This document shows, in pieces, positions 10,351 to 22,895 of a stretch of DNA of 64,000 nt. Source of the stretch: Cephalotus follicularis. Lineage: Eukaryota > Streptophyta > Magnoliopsida > Oxalidales > Cephalotaceae. Both the position numbers and the translations under genes were made by a program. The notes beneath the pieces were generated by a model. That model was not told where the DNA came from. It did no database searches and saw only the letters and a program-made list of their open reading frames with translations. The stretch is taken from positions 62,001 through 126,000 of the forward strand of contig BDDD01002870.1 in assembly GCA_001972305.1 (NCBI GenBank). The letters run 5' to 3'. Position 1 is the stretch's first letter. The number at the start of each line of letters is the position of its first letter.

Positions 10351-11453
10351 GTTACCTCCAAATGGGTGTGTAAATCTTATGCTATTGGTATCAATGCACA
10401 TATTCTATTGGCAGATCTGATAGTGTTGCCGATGAGTGAACTTGATGTGATCTTGGGAATGGATTGGTTATCGGCACACTATGCACACGTTGATTGTAAC
10501 AAGAAGGTTGTAACCTTCAATGTGCCAGGACAATCTTTATTCCAGTTCATCGGAGCCTTCGAATGTCAGCCGATTCAAATGATATCTGCTATGCAGGCTG
10601 ACAGACTTTTGAGGCAAGGTTGTAATGCTTATCTGGCACATATTGTGGATAGTAATAGATGGGTACCAATGTTAAATGATGTTCCAGGGGTATGTGAATA
10701 CCCAGATGTGTTCACGAAAGAATTGACATCTTTTCCTCCCGATAGAGACGTAGAGTTCACTATAGACCTTCTATCTGGCACAACACCTATATCTAAAGCT
10801 CCTTATCAAATGGCTCCCCCTGAATTAAAGGAACTGAAAGTGCAATTATAGGAGTTACTTGATATAGGTTTCATTCGACTGACCGTGTCTCCATAGGTAG
10901 CGCCGGTCTTGTTTGTTAAGAAGAAAGATGGATCATTACGTATGTGCATTGATTATCGGCAGCTTAATAAAGTAAGTGTCAAGTATAAATATCCGTTGCC
11001 GCATATTGACGAGTTATTCGATCAACTGAAATGATCGACCGTGTTCTCCAAGCTTGACTTGAGATCCGAATATCATCAGCACAAGGTCAGAAAGGAACAC
11101 ATCCCAAAAACCACTTTTAGATCACAGTATGGACATTACGAATTTGTGGTGATGCCGTTCGGGGTGACTAATGCCCCTGCTGCATTTATGAGTTTGATGA
11201 ATCAAGTGTTTAGTCCATATCTTGATGGAAGAACATGGAGAACATCTACACTTGGCATTGCAAACTTTCCAAAATCATCCGTTCTATTCCAAGTTTAGCA
11301 AATGTGAATTTTGGTTGTCAGAGATAGCTTTCCTTGGTCATATTACCTCCAGTGACGGTTTGTCAGTTGATACATCAAAGATTGAAGCAATAAAGGAGTG
11401 GAAATGGCCAACTAATGTAACGGAAATAAGAAGCTTCTTAGTCTTAGCGGGAT
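10351..11453 (+). pseudogene. pol: Ty3/gypsy pol relic J (protease end and RT), catalytic box deleted
   Basis: Plus-strand frames give the end of a retropepsin ([19 protein letters not shown]), the linker with PISKAPYQMAPPELKELK, and RT blocks ([52 protein letters not shown]). Stops break it at 10849, about 10895 and about 11032. After FSPYLD about 50 bp is missing: the stretch that should encode the FxDD catalytic box and following YSKS is gone, and the frame shifts. The next blocks (KFSKCEFWL, then the VTEIRSFLVLAGL segment) follow in another frame. The relic is cut at 11453 by D1. Gag, the protease active site, RNase H and integrase are absent. Confidence 0.9.
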
Positions 11454-13488
11454 TGTAACGCCCCTGACCCGAGTTCTCTTTATACTCAAACCGAGCTACG
11501 AGGATCACGTGCGTTACGTAGGGTGTGTAACCTTTAACCATTTTAACAATATAACTTATTGCTAACATTTATCATTAAATTATCAGAATCTCAAATGTGT
11601 CTTAAAACATTCAACACTAACTTCTAAATATCATAACCCATAACATTCGTCTCTATATGTCTACATTTATACATAAACTGTCATAATACATTTTACAACG
11701 GAAAACATTAACTTATTACATCAAAAGCAGTTTATACCAAACATCATTGCATAATATAATCCCTTTCCAAAACTTCTTTTATGAGTTCCCTCAAAAGCTC
11801 GAATTTCCATGTTCAACCATTTCCTGGAAAATTTTAGTTGAAAACAAAAACATTGAAATGAATGAGCATTCAAATAGCTCAGTAAGAATTATCGTAATAC
11901 AACATCATTGAAATTCATTTTCTGGTTTATTTTTATAAAAACCATCACATTTCACATTCATTCATTTTCTGATCATATATCATGAATCAGAGCATTTCAT
12001 AAATAACTGAGGGGTTTTATAAACTTAAATAACCCAATGAACCATGCTTCACTGGGGCCTTGTGCACTCCCCGATTACTATCCTTACATCACATGCATGT
12101 CCGCAAGCACTCGATTATCCCTCTTGGGATTGCAATCCAATAGTTGTTCATCTTAGTTCATCACCTTTTTACATTTCGCAAATTCATTTCTTCATAACTT
12201 GAGTGATCAGCTCAAAGTATTCATAAAAATAGCATTGTACAATATTTCAAAAACTAGCTTTTCGTATAGAAACATTCATCTTATGGGAAAACTTAAAAGA
12301 GTAAAGTTATAGTATAAATCTCAGAGAATTCAGGAAGATAAAGTTCATAAACTTTGGTTGAGAAACAAAGCTACAATAAATTTTTAAAGTTGCAGGTTCC
12401 ATATGACAATAGAATATGAGCAGTAATTTTAAACATAGATTTTCATCAAGAATTCGACAGAAATTCGAAACACATGCCGCATAACATCTGTAAAGGACAC
12501 CTTAAGGTTTCCAAAACATTCAACCATTTGAATTTTCATCAAGAAACTAAAGAGTTATAAATAAAAAAATATGCTGCATAATTCCAGAAAATAACAGAAC
12601 ATTTGATACTTTAGAAAAATTGAGTAGGAATCCTTACTTTGATTCAATCTCATTCTCTCATTCACTTAGCTGAATTATCCTATCAAATTTCAGCAGAAAA
12701 CAACCTCTTCTCTGGCTAAAACTATACACACACACACAGATATATATATATAAAGAGAGACTTGGGATGCAAGCTTTCTCTCATGTGAGTAACAATGCTA
12801 GTTGCCCATGTGACTAAATTCTCCACCTACAAATTGATGACACTTGTCCCATTTCATCATTCTACTAATGACACATGGCTAAAATATTTGATTTCCACTC
12901 TCCCTAGCTTGACATGTGTCCAATAATAATATTAATTAATTCACAAAAAGACAAAAAGCTAGATATTGCAACCAATCTACAGTCCAAGGCGTCGATGCTT
13001 TGAATTAGAGCATCTCGCTTTACGGGTTTCGTCCAAAGTCAACATTACATTAGTTTTTAAAGCGTCGCTGTTTGTACTGGAAACGTTGACGCTTGACATT
13101 AAAGAGCTGCCAGTTTATACTAAGCGTCATCGATTTGAAGGTTTTTGCCAAAGATGAAAATGTATTGGTTTTAACCGGCGTTGGAAGGGTACAAAGCGTT
13201 GTTGGTTTACCAACAAAGCGTCACCGCTTATGTGGAACCGTCGACACTTAAACTAGTTTTTCTTGAAAATTCAGTCGACGCTTAATGTTAGTCGTTGGCA
13301 TTTTATACCACTCTGTCGGCGCTTTATACCTTTGCAGTCGACGCTTTCAACATAACACATCATACCAAATAGAAAACATGATGCAAAACACTCATGCAAT
13401 GCAAGCAACATTCTCCACAACATACAAGACTTAGAGCAAGCACACTTCCATAAACAGTAACTTCAACGGTAAAATTCTGGTAACTACA
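11454..13488 (-). mobile_element. D1 3' LTR
   Basis: A 2035-bp LTR, plus strand TGTAACGCCCC... to ...GGTAACTACA. Next to its right end is the polypurine tract of D1 (minus strand GTAAGGAGGGTCGAA, 13489-13503) and then the end of pol, so this is the 3' LTR of a minus-strand element. Its partner is at 39079. It contains a palindrome array (12989-13344), an (AC)n(AT)n tract with a TATA-like stretch (12727-12755), decayed hairpins (12120-12210) and the conserved GGGGAGTGCAC block (about 12060). The left flank is GGGAT; the right copy is lost because the 5' LTR is truncated. Confidence 0.85.
12989..13344. repeat. Phased palindrome array, GCGTCGACGC class (D1 3' LTR)
   Basis: Copies begin at 12989, 13010, 13062, 13083, 13104, 13124, 13175, 13196, 13218, 13238, 13272, 13289, 13313 and 13335. 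Most are 20-22 bp apart. Sequences are decayed, many at the central CG, but the periodicity is still clear. Confidence 0.75.
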
Positions 13489-15846
13489 TTCGACCCTCCT
13501 TACAAAAATTTTGTCCTCAAAATTTGTTACGTAGTAGCCTTAAAAAGATGAGGGTATTCTTATCTCATTATCTTTTCCGATTCCCATGTGGCTTCATCGA
13601 CTCCATGATTCCTCCACAGCACTTTTACCAAAGGAATTGTCTTGGTTCACAGAATTTGTTCTTTATAATCCATGATTTCCACCGGTTGCTCATCATAGGA
13701 TAAATCTTCCCGCACTTGCATTGGTTCGACTCTTAGAACATGAGATGGGTTGGCCATATATTTCCAAAGAAAAGATACATGGAACACATTGTGTACGTGA
13801 GAAAGACTTGGTGGCAATGCAAGCCTATACGCAACCTCTCCAATTCTTTCCAAAATCTCAAATGGGCCAATGTATCGTGGATTTAGCTTTCCTTTCTTGC
13901 CAAACCTCATTACTCCTTTCCACGGTGATATTTTGAAGAAAACATGATCTCCCACTTCAAACTGTAGCTCCCTTCATCTTTTATCCGCGTAGGTTTTTTG
14001 TCTACTTTGGGCTGTTAAGAGGCGTTTCTGAATCAATTTTACCTTTTTCGTAGTTACTTGTACCATTTCTGGTCCTAATAGCTTCTGTTTTCCTACTTCC
14101 TCCCTGCAAATAGGCATTCAACACCTTCGTCTGTATAGTGCTTCAAAATGTGCCATTTGTATGCTAGCTTGGAAACTATTATTGTAGGAAAATTCAATTA
14201 GAGTGACATGCTGCTGCAACCTTCCTTGAAATGCAAGCTCTTAGCATGTCTTCCAGCGTTTGAATAGTCCTCTCTTATTGCCCATGGGTCCGCGGGTGGT
14301 ATGCTGTACTAAAATTCAGTCTTGTACCCAAAGCATTTTGTAGACTCTTGTAAAATCTTGATGTGAAACGAAGATCTCGATCTGAAACAATCGATACCGG
14401 TACGCCATGTAATCTGATAATTTCTTGCTCATAAATCCTTGCCAATTGACACAATGAATGACTGTCCTTGATCGGTAGAAAATGAGCAGACTTCGTTTAA
14501 CGATCCACAATCACCCATATTGCGTTATTACCCTTAGTTGTCGTTAGAAGTCCAGTTATAAAATCCATATTGATATGTTCCCACTTCCATTCGGATATGG
14601 GAAGCGATTGTAGAGTCCCTTTTGGTAACTGATGTTCAGCCGTAACCTGTTGACAAACAAGACATCTTGATACAAAGTCCGCAATTTACCTTTACATATT
14701 GTTCCACCAATATAGGTCTCGCAAATTCCTATACATATTTGTACTTCCAGGGTGGACTGAAAAATTAGAATTATGTGCTTCTTTCAAAACTTCATTCTTC
14801 AAATCCGCATTGGCTGGGACACACAATCTTGAATCAAATCTCAAAATACCATCGACTCCCAAGTTAAAACGTGTCACTTTTCCATTCCGCACTTCATCCG
14901 CTATCTCCTTAAGCTCCGAATTGTAAAACTGACATTGCTTTATTATTTCAACAATAGTTGGTTGAGCTATGACCTGAGACAGGGAAACTCTTTCTCCTTT
15001 TTTTCTAACATCCACGTTCAACCTTTGGAAATCTCTTATTAATTCCTCCTGTGCGGTAAGCATTGCCAAATTTCCTGTACTCTTTCGACTCAAGGCATCC
15101 GCCACGACAATTGCTTTTCCCGGATGGTACTGAATGGTGCAATCATAATCCTTAAGGAGTTCAAGCCATCTCTTTTGCCTCATGTTTAACTCCATATGGG
15201 TGGAAATATATTTAAGGCTTTTGTGATCAGTGAAAATTTCACACTTCTCTCCTTAAAGATAGTGCCTCCAAATCTTTAGTGCAAAGATGACTGCAGCCAA
15301 TTCCAAATCATGAGTAGGATAATTCTGTTCATGCACTTTAAGTTGTCTAGAAGCATAAGCGATCACCTTCCCTTGTTGCATCAACACGCAACCAAGCCCT
15401 TTGTGAGACGCATCGCTATACACCACAAAACCTTCTGATCTAGATGGCAAGGATAATATTGGTGCATTCATCAACCTCTCTTTTAATTCCAGGAAACTCC
15501 TTTTGCATTGATTGGACCATTCGAATATAACATTCTTCAACGTCAACCTTGTAAGAAGGTTCGCAATGCGAGAGAAATTTTCAAAAAATCTTCGATAGTA
15601 GCCTGCCAATTCGAAGAAACTTCGTATTTCGGCTACCGTTGTTGGTCTCTGCCACTCTCTTATCGCCTCTGTCTTAGCGGGATCTACCGAGATACCTTCC
15701 CGTGAGATCACGTGACCCAAAAAGGATACATCCTCCATCTAAAATTGGCATTTACTGAACTTAGCATAAAGCCGTTCCTTCCTCAGTGTTTGTAACATGC
15801 TGGTCAAGTGTTCTTCATGCTCCTCTCGACTCTTTGAGTATACCAA
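13489..15846 (-). pseudogene. pol: D1 pol, 3' part: end of RT, RNase H, integrase, chromodomain-like tail
   Basis: Reads right to left. RT thumb/connection: KFSKCQF, then a TAG in place of Trp near 15739, then the [20 protein letters not shown] frame (15253-15738). RNase [31 protein letters not shown] and ADALSRK; a TAA lies near 15255. Zinc-binding [15 protein letters not shown] and CLVCQQVTAEHQ, with two stops near 14690. Integrase core: MDF, then IVSDRD, with a stop in DR*TKSAHF near 14500. GPF module and tail: [20 protein letters not shown] in 13647-13955, then a PLVKVLWRNHGV chromodomain-like motif. This order and tail fit a Tekay-type chromovirus. It is cut at 15846 by LTR E; the next part of the same RT resumes at 33262. 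Confidence 0.9.
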
Positions 15847-17160
15847 TGTAACACCCCTAATCCGAGTTCACTTTAAGCTCAAAGCGAATCTCGGGGATTC
15901 GGTGCGTTACATGGGGGTAAATCTTTTAATCTTTTAACAATCTTACTAATAGCCAATATTGATCAAACTTCTCATAATCTCATATATAATTTGCAACTTT
16001 CTATATTAAACTTTCTAACATCATACTCTCATTTAAGTCATCATAAACTTTAACGTTCATAGATAACATCATCATAAAACATTAATGTATAACATAATTT
16101 CTTTCAAGATATGCTTTCCGAACTTCCTCTAAAGTCCGAATTTCCACGACAATCATCTCCTGTAAATTTTATTCGAAAACAAAATATTGCAAGGAATGAG
16201 CTTAAATAGCCCAGTAAAAATCATAGTTATACAAAAAATGTTAACGAAATTCCTTTTTGATGACCTTTATATCAAAATAATTTCAAATCATACATTCTTT
16301 CGGCATATAACATAATCATACTTGAAAATGAAACATCATTAAAATTCTTTTTCTGGTATAAAAACAAAAATATTTCACATTTATTTCCTTTTCTGTTCAT
16401 ATCTCATGAAACAGAACATTTCATTTCTTTTTCTGATCATATCTCATGAATCAGAACATTTCATAAATAACTGTGGGGTTGTATAAACTTAAATAACCCA
16501 ATTGAACCTTTCTTCACCGGGGCATTGTACACTCCCCCGGTTACTAACTTTACATCACATGCATGTCCGTGAGCACTCTCCGCTCATAACATTAATCTTT
16601 ACTAGATTAATCGTCCATGGATTGCAATCCAGTAGTTGTTCATCTCAGTTCATTTCATTTTCACCTTTCATAAATCATTTTCTTAAATACTTTGAGTGAT
16701 CAACTCAAAGCATTCATAAAATAAATTCGTACAACATTTGTAAAACCGAGTTTACATATAGCAACGTAAAACAGTAAAATGATAAAATCATAACTTTCAT
16801 AATGAAAAATAAACATATAATTTTATCAAGAAATTGACAGAATTTCGGAATACATAAAGCATAATAAAAATTAAAGTATTAACGTTAAGGTAAATATCTC
16901 AACGAATTTAGAAAGATAAAATTCGTAAATAAAGTTAACGTAAATATTTCAACGAATTCGTAAAGTTTAACTGGTAAGTAAAGTTATAGCAAAATATCAC
17001 AAAATACAACAGTTAATAATTAAAAAAAAATGGAATAAAATACTTTGGCGAAAATAAGATTTTCCTTACTGACATAAATTTTAGAAAGTAGAGTTTTCCA
17101 GACATTGCTTTAATCTCCTCTTTTACACCGAAGTAATTTCAGCAGAATTTTCCCTCTCTT
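15847..17160 (-). mobile_element. LTR E, left piece (3' part), TSD ACCAA
   Basis: Plus strand begins TGTAACACCCCTAATCC at 15847, preceded by ACCAA (15842-15846). The other end of the same insertion is at 33256, followed by ACCAA (33257-33261), and D1 RT coding continues in frame-compatible fashion on both sides. The piece holds the conserved GTACACTCCC...GGTTACTAAC block (about 16530), ACTTTGAG...CTCAAAG hairpins (16689-16711) and a CTGGTATAAAAAC segment. The middle of the LTR, including its expected palindrome array, is missing between 17160 and 33140. Confidence 0.8.
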
Positions 17161-18938
17161 TTTGACACGCCCCGTTCCCGAGCACCCCCGCTCGATGACG
17201 GCCGTGCCAGGTGGAAGGATCCCTCACCTGGATCCCTAACCAAAACCCAACAAACACCAAGGCTAACGCTAAGGCCAGGGCAGGCGTTAAAACACGCTGC
17301 CGAGGAGAGCCGTGCTCCCCAGGCCAAACGCACCCAGGGCATAAAACAAGGAATGCCCGAGCAGGAAGGAGGAAAGAAGGAAGGGTAAAATAGCAAAAGA
17401 ACACTTACTTAAACTACCCCCAAAGCTCACCGTTTAACTAAAAGAAACGCACACGAAACTCACTTAGCAAACGCACCGTTTAACTAAATGGAACAAACGC
17501 AACACCCACTTTAGCAAACGCACTGTCTAACTAAAGGGAACGCGCACCACACCCACTGCCCAAATGCACCGTTCCACTAAAGGGAACATGCCAGGGAAGG
17601 AGCCAGGGCAAAGAATGCAACACTACGTCTTGCCTGGGGTCCCGGGCAGGGATGCCAACACAACATGACGTACCACAAACTAAGCCTGCGCCCCATCCTA
17701 AGACATGCCTTCCCAGTATGAACCATCCTCGGACATGTCCTCATTGGACGACAACACTTAAGAAAGACTAAGACTGGGATCCACACATGGGCCCGGGGAC
17801 AAACGCCAAGAGCATGGGACAACCACCTGAGGTCCCACCAACACTCTAACTACACTAAGGAGATAACATCTCACCCCGGTCAGGTGCCCAGGGGATCCAC
17901 CAGGGCTCACCCACCAAAACGTCTCCAGGGACCGAGCTGGTCCGAGGTCAGGAGGTCGGGTAAAACTAAAGAAAATTGCTTACCTCCACTTAACACCTAC
18001 AGCATGCCCGAGAACAACGCTCGGGGATGCCACCATACTCCATCTTAGGGTCAACCAACCCGAGCTGTAAAGTCAACCTAAGGGTGGACCAACCATGATC
18101 AAGCCACACCTTTCCCCCAGCATCTCAGCAGAGGTGCCACGCACGAAAGGGCCCAAGGCCAGGGCTGGGAGACCTGCTCCTCTTCCCATGGTCAAAGAAC
18201 CCCCGACTACCACGTCGTCCCTGCACACCCAAAACACTTAGCAAAAACATCGCCAGGGCTGAGAGAACAACACAAACAACAAAGTATATAAAACAAAGAA
18301 AAGAATTTTATACACGGTCCCGGGCAACTGCCGAGGATGCCCAACATCCAAAAATTTTACACAAGTTTACAAAGAAGGTTTTACAAGGCATAGATATCAA
18401 CAAAATCTATACAAAACCCCATGAATGTCCCCAATTGCATGAAGGTGTGTCACTTAGGATCCATCCTAAGGTGCTGCGTTCGGCGTCTACCTCTCTCAAC
18501 AAGCTGTCCTTAGTGGATCTCAAGAACGCTGCTGCCACGCTCCCTCTGCACACAAAACTGAGAGGGGATTAGTCCAACTGACTAGTGAGTAAGATCAAGG
18601 AATATCCTGGGCACACAAAACTGAGAGGGGATTAGTCCAACTGACTAGTGAGTAAGATCAAGGAATATCCTGGGCGACCCACTCCCACTGGGGTGCCAAG
18701 AGTCAAGGTGTATGTGCCCTGCCCCAACTGGGTCGGGGACAAACCATCTCCCCTGCTCAACAAAACAAGGCAGAGGTGAAAGATATACAAGGATAACAAT
18801 GAAAAGAGAGTCCGAAGAGACGTTAAAGCTATCAACTCAATGACTGAACTCAATGAAAGAAGATAAACAACAGTTTATATATATAAGAACATGCCAAGGA
18901 TCCAAGGATCAACAAAAGATCAACTCTAAGGATCAACA
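17161..18938 (-). mobile_element. Truncated family-F LTR (F1)
   Basis: Begins TTTGACACGCCCCGTTCCC, closely like the 3' edge of the F LTRs at 57353 and 61571. It shares their ACGCACCGTTCCACTAAAGG, GTCCCGGGCAGGGATGCCAA and GAGGGGATTAGTCCAA segments. It is cut on the right by the C1 LTR at 18939, so about one third (U3 side) is missing. Short antisense frames such as 17123-17404 have no domain. Confidence 0.7.
18548..18673. repeat. 63-bp direct tandem duplication in F1
   Basis: The segment starting GCACACAAAACTGAGAGGGG occurs at 18548 and again at 18611, apparently without mismatch. Only one copy exists in the F LTRs near 58380 and 62620, so it arose in this copy and is recent. Confidence 0.9.
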
Positions 18939-20260
18939 TGTCACATCCCGTTCAAGAGAAACGCAACATAAAAGCGGTAAAGGCAATTAACATAAAATAC
19001 AGGTCATGTAAAATCCATAAAATTTAAAACTTTTAAACAAACTGTCAGTTGCGGAAGCATAACAAGTTCATAAGCTGTAACACGTAACGTGCGTCCCATA
19101 CCGCACGCTACCCGAATACAAGCCGTCATAGTTAATCGCCCATAAAACGGAGCGCGAATTACAGTACAAGCTTAAATTCCTTTAGTAACAATACAGTAAT
19201 AACGGTACATCCCAAAACCATAACCAACACAGGTTTAATACAAAGCAGGAGAAGTAAAATCAAGAATACAACAACTTGATCTTCGCCCATGTCAGTCTGA
19301 CCGGTCCGCTGCATCAATCTGTAAAGTAGGGGGTTAGCCTTTGTCCTCACTCGGCCAAGTCATAACAGTAGTTCGGGATTAACATAATGCATGTCATGAT
19401 ATGAGTGCATAAATGATGCAGTGTAGTGGAGACCCAGTTTATACACATATGAAAATATATGTACGTATAACAGTATAGTAGAAAATCAATGTTACATATA
19501 TAAGAAATATACGTATGCAGTAACAGTACAGTAGTAACCCGGCCAGGGCTACATCAACAAACACAGTAGTGTCCGAGAAGGACCAATAAACAGTACAGTA
19601 TGTCCGCATAGGACCACAACAACAGTCATTATGTCCACATAGGACCACAACAACAGTATGCATAGCGCCGCCAACTCCTGGCCCCATGCTACACTCCCAC
19701 TCCGGTCCCCACTTCGGGCAACCGAGCGAGGCAATAGTATAGTGAGTCACCTAGCCATGCTCCTGGCCCCTAGGTACAACCCTACCACTAGTCGGCGCTG
19801 GCAGCCTTCGCCATGCAACTAGTAGCGCAAACACAAACACATAGCAATTCAAAGAGCAAACAGTGAATTCAACAGTAACAGTACAGTAAACAGTAATGAT
19901 CGTTTAGATCGACTACAGGCAGTTGTTTCCCAAAATGTTTCCAAAAGTGACAACATTTGTAAAATAGACATTTCAGTAGAAAATATCAATAAACAGTTTC
20001 AGTAGTGCAGATTGTTTATCAGTTCGGTCGAAAATACGTTATTTAATCAATACATATTTTCATACTCGGAATATCCTATTCCGAGTTCATATTTGCATTT
20101 CTAAATACCAATACTTTAGAAATCATAAACAATTCACAAACAGTATACAATCAGGCAGTAAACAGTGCATATGCAATGCATACATATGCTCAAATGCACT
20201 CTAACAGGTATCGAGATCGTTTCGTATCATTAGAAGAAGAAAACCCCAAACAGTAGCAAA

Positions 20261-20608
20261 GACGTCGATGTCTATCCAAAAGGCGTCGATGTCTTTTCCA
20301 ACAGGCGTCAATGTCCCAGTCTCAGTGTCAGCGCGTTCCACAGCAGAAGGCGTCGATGTCTATATCATACGCGTCGATGCTCAAGGTCTGGAACCCTAAA
20401 ACGACAGCGTAGTTGTTGACGGCGTCGACGCGTTAAAGTAGGAACCTTAGGCGTCGACGTCTTTTACGTCAAAATCCAGGTAGGTAGCCTAGGGCGTCGA
20501 TGTCTTTCCATAGACGTCGATCCCTTTCAACCAGTAACAAGGCAAAACTAAAAAGACGTCGATGTTTATTTAAAAGGTGTCGATGTCTTTCTAGCAGCAG
20601 TCGTCTTT
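20261..20608. repeat. Phased palindrome array, GACGTCGATGTC class (C1 3' LTR, inner)
   Basis: Copies begin at 20261, 20282, 20304, 20324, 20349, 20369, 20419, 20450, 20493, 20513, 20555, 20576 and about 20597; most neighbours are 20-22 bp apart. The consensus is (G/A)GCGTCGATGTC or GACGTCGATGTC. An identical array is at 29002-29349. Confidence 0.85.
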
Positions 20609-21362
20609 TTCCTCATGACTTAACACACAGTAACCAATACAGCCCATAACCATGCATAATAACAGGTATTTATGGCCAGAAACCAACATGCAGATACTCA
20701 AAACATATCTAGCATATCGTGGCATCAATCCAGTAAGAATATCATTTCAAGAATCATGCATTTCATACACCCAAAATCATAGACTATGCATGAATATCAA
20801 ACTCGAGATTATAGTATGGCTTTCTCCTACCTTTTGTTCCAAGTTAGGAACTGGAAGGTCCACCTCTTTTTGTTTCCAACAGGTCATAGCAGCCCCTATA
20901 GGTTCGTCCTGTAGCTGCACTAGTAGCTCCAAGCTCCAAGCTCCAAGCTCCAAGCAATGTTCAGTAATGGTGGAAGTGTCTTCCTCTCTTCAACTCTCTG
21001 TTTTCTTACACAGGTGTCTCAGCCAAACCAGGGATGAAGAGAGGAGGCGTTTTATGCAGGTAGGACCTCTCTCTTCCTTCTCTAATCCATTGCATGCACT
21101 AACAGTTCCATTTTCCATCATCCCTCTTTCCCAGTTCTGTCATGTTTGTTTTTACAGGAGCAGGCATTGAAGGTGGCACCATGGCCTGCATGCACCCCCA
21201 AGTGTCATGCCCTTCCTTCAACTCTGGTACTTGCACGACTGGCATCACCTAGCATGCACAACACGTAGCCTTCATGCCCCAAGGCGCCTGCCAAAGGCTC
21301 TAAACCAGATTCCCTTGCATGTTATTTGTTAGAAGAGTAACATGCATGGCATTCGAAGTTAA

Positions 21363-21512
21363 AGCGTCGACGTCTTTCCAAAGACGTAGATGTCATTCAC
21401 TAGTTTACACGAGAACTTCGATGTCCTCCTCTGGATTGATGTGCATGTGCATGCAGTGATGTGCGCCCTTTTGCTACAAAGGCGTCGACGTGATTCTAAA
21501 GGCGCTGACGTG
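21363..21512. repeat. Phased palindrome array, GACGTCGATGTC class (C1 3' LTR, outer)
   Basis: Copies at 21363, 21383, 21413, 21481 and 21501, with 20-bp steps within each pair. It lies toward the U3 start of this minus-strand LTR, so this LTR has one array on each side of its GA/CT-rich mid region. An identical array is at 30104-30253. Confidence 0.75.
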
Positions 21513-21740
21513 TTTCCCCTAGAACAGTGTCGTTTTAGCCTTCAAACATTCTTTTAGCATTTAACACAACAATTCAACATTATAGCAATGGGAAAAACAT
21601 CACCAAATTCGGAAAATCCATCCTTTATTAAATTCCATAGTTAAAAGTATAAATACATTGTGAAATGATAATACATGAAAAACTCAGGCGTTACATCCAC
21701 CCCTCCTTCAAGGAATTTCGTTCTCGAAATTAAAACAAAT

Positions 21741-22781
21741 CTAGAACAAATGCGGGTAGCGTTCTCGGATGTCCTCCTCACGCTCCCAAGTTGCCTCATC
21801 AGGTTTGTGAAACTGCCATTGAACCTTGACCATGGAAATGGTTAGGTTCCTCAAAGTCTGTGTCTTCCGTTCGAGAATCCGCACAGGCAACTCCTCACAA
21901 GATAGATCATCCTGTACCGGAACAGTATCATAGTCCAGGATATGTGATGGGTCCGGGATATATCTCCTCAGCATAGATATGTGGAAGATGTCGTGCACGT
22001 TTGACAGTGCAGGAGGTAAGGCAAGCTGATAAGCTACCTCTCTGACTCTCTCCAAAATCTCAAAAGGACCAATGTAGCGAAGAGCTAATTTGCCCTTCTT
22101 TCCAAACCTTTGCACGCCCTTCCACGGAGATAACTTCAAAAACACGTGATCACCCACGTTAAAGATCAGAGGTCTTCTCGTCACACTGTTAGTGTAGCTC
22201 TTCTGCCGACTCTGAGCAGCAAGCAACTTCTTCCTAATCGTCCTGATCTTTTCTGAAGTTTCCTCCACCAACTCAGTCCCGAGTAAAGGTCTCTCCCCAA
22301 CCTCATCCCAACACACAGGAGATCGGCACTTCCTCCCATACAGTGCCTCAAACGGTGCCATGCCGATACTGGAATGATAGCTGTTATTGTAAGAGAACTC
22401 TATCAGAGGAATGTGATCCTCCCAGGTACCAACAAAATCAATGACGCAAGCCCGCAGCATATCCTCCAAGGTCTTGATGGTAAGCTCAGGCTGCCCATCG
22501 GTCTGAGGGTGGAAGGCAGTACTCAAGTTTAGCTTTGTCCCAAAAGCAGCCTGAAACCTCTTCCAAAAGATGGAAGTGAAGATAGAATCTCTATCACATA
22601 CGATGCTGACTGGAACCTCGTGTAGCCTCACTATCTCCTTCACATACAATCGATCCAGCTTGCTCGCAGAATCAGTAACGTGTGTAGGCAGAAAGTGCGC
22701 TGATTTGGTGAGTCTATCCACGATAACCCACACGGCGTTATGACGGTTCCGAGTCAGAGGAAAACCCGAAACAAAATCCAT
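21741..22781 (-). pseudogene. pol: C1 integrase with GPF module and chromodomain-like tail
   Basis: A clean 346-codon frame, the 3' end of the C1 polyprotein. The DDE catalytic residues are present: Asp2 (MDFVSG), Asp63 (IVCDRD) and Glu99 (TDGQPE), with the standard 35-residue gap between the last two. The GPF module ([20 protein letters not shown]) follows near residue 240, and the C-terminus (MVKVQWQFHKPDEATWERE) resembles the Tekay chromovirus targeting tail. Upstream in the same frame a TAG (about 22820, Gln CAG to TAG) and further stops separate it from the zinc-binding region, so it cannot be made as part of a full polyprotein. The copy at 30482-31522 differs at two residues only. Confidence 0.93.
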
Positions 22782-22895
22782 CGTAACATGTTCCCACTTC
22801 CACTCTGGAATGGGTAAAGGCTACAGCAAACCTGCCGGTCTCTGGTGCTCGGCCTTAACTGTCTGGTAAGTCAAACACCTTGCCACATACTCAGC

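Larger units (their letters stand above)
18939..21695 (-). mobile_element. C1 3' LTR
   Basis: A 2757-bp LTR, plus strand TGTCACATCCCG... to ...GGCGTTACA, with the C1 polypurine tract just inside (minus strand AAGGAGGGGTGGA, 21696-21708). The other LTR of the element (27680-30436) is exactly the same length and aligns without a gap. Two palindrome arrays lie inside, at 20261-20608 and 21363-21512. An AGCTCCA microsatellite sits near 20925. The outer flank is CAACA. Open frames in it (for example 20652-21170, plus strand) recur because the LTR recurs and are not genes. Confidence 0.9.

Noticed and set aside
17123-17822. Cys- and Pro-rich frames near the F1 start
   Set aside because: They lie within a family-F LTR; the corresponding frames in the other F LTRs are not kept.
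20921-20956. AGCTCCA microsatellite in C LTRs
   Set aside because: An ordinary short tandem repeat; copy number differs between C copies and no function is suggested.
20652-21170. 172-codon plus-strand frame, repeated at 29393-29911
   Set aside because: It is antisense within the C LTR, has no domain, and recurs only because the LTR recurs.
21741-22781. Open 346-codon integrase as a domesticated host gene
   Set aside because: It ends beside the polypurine tract and LTR exactly as in pol, is cut off by stops upstream, and its copy at 30482 is due to duplication. No sign of an independent promoter or start.
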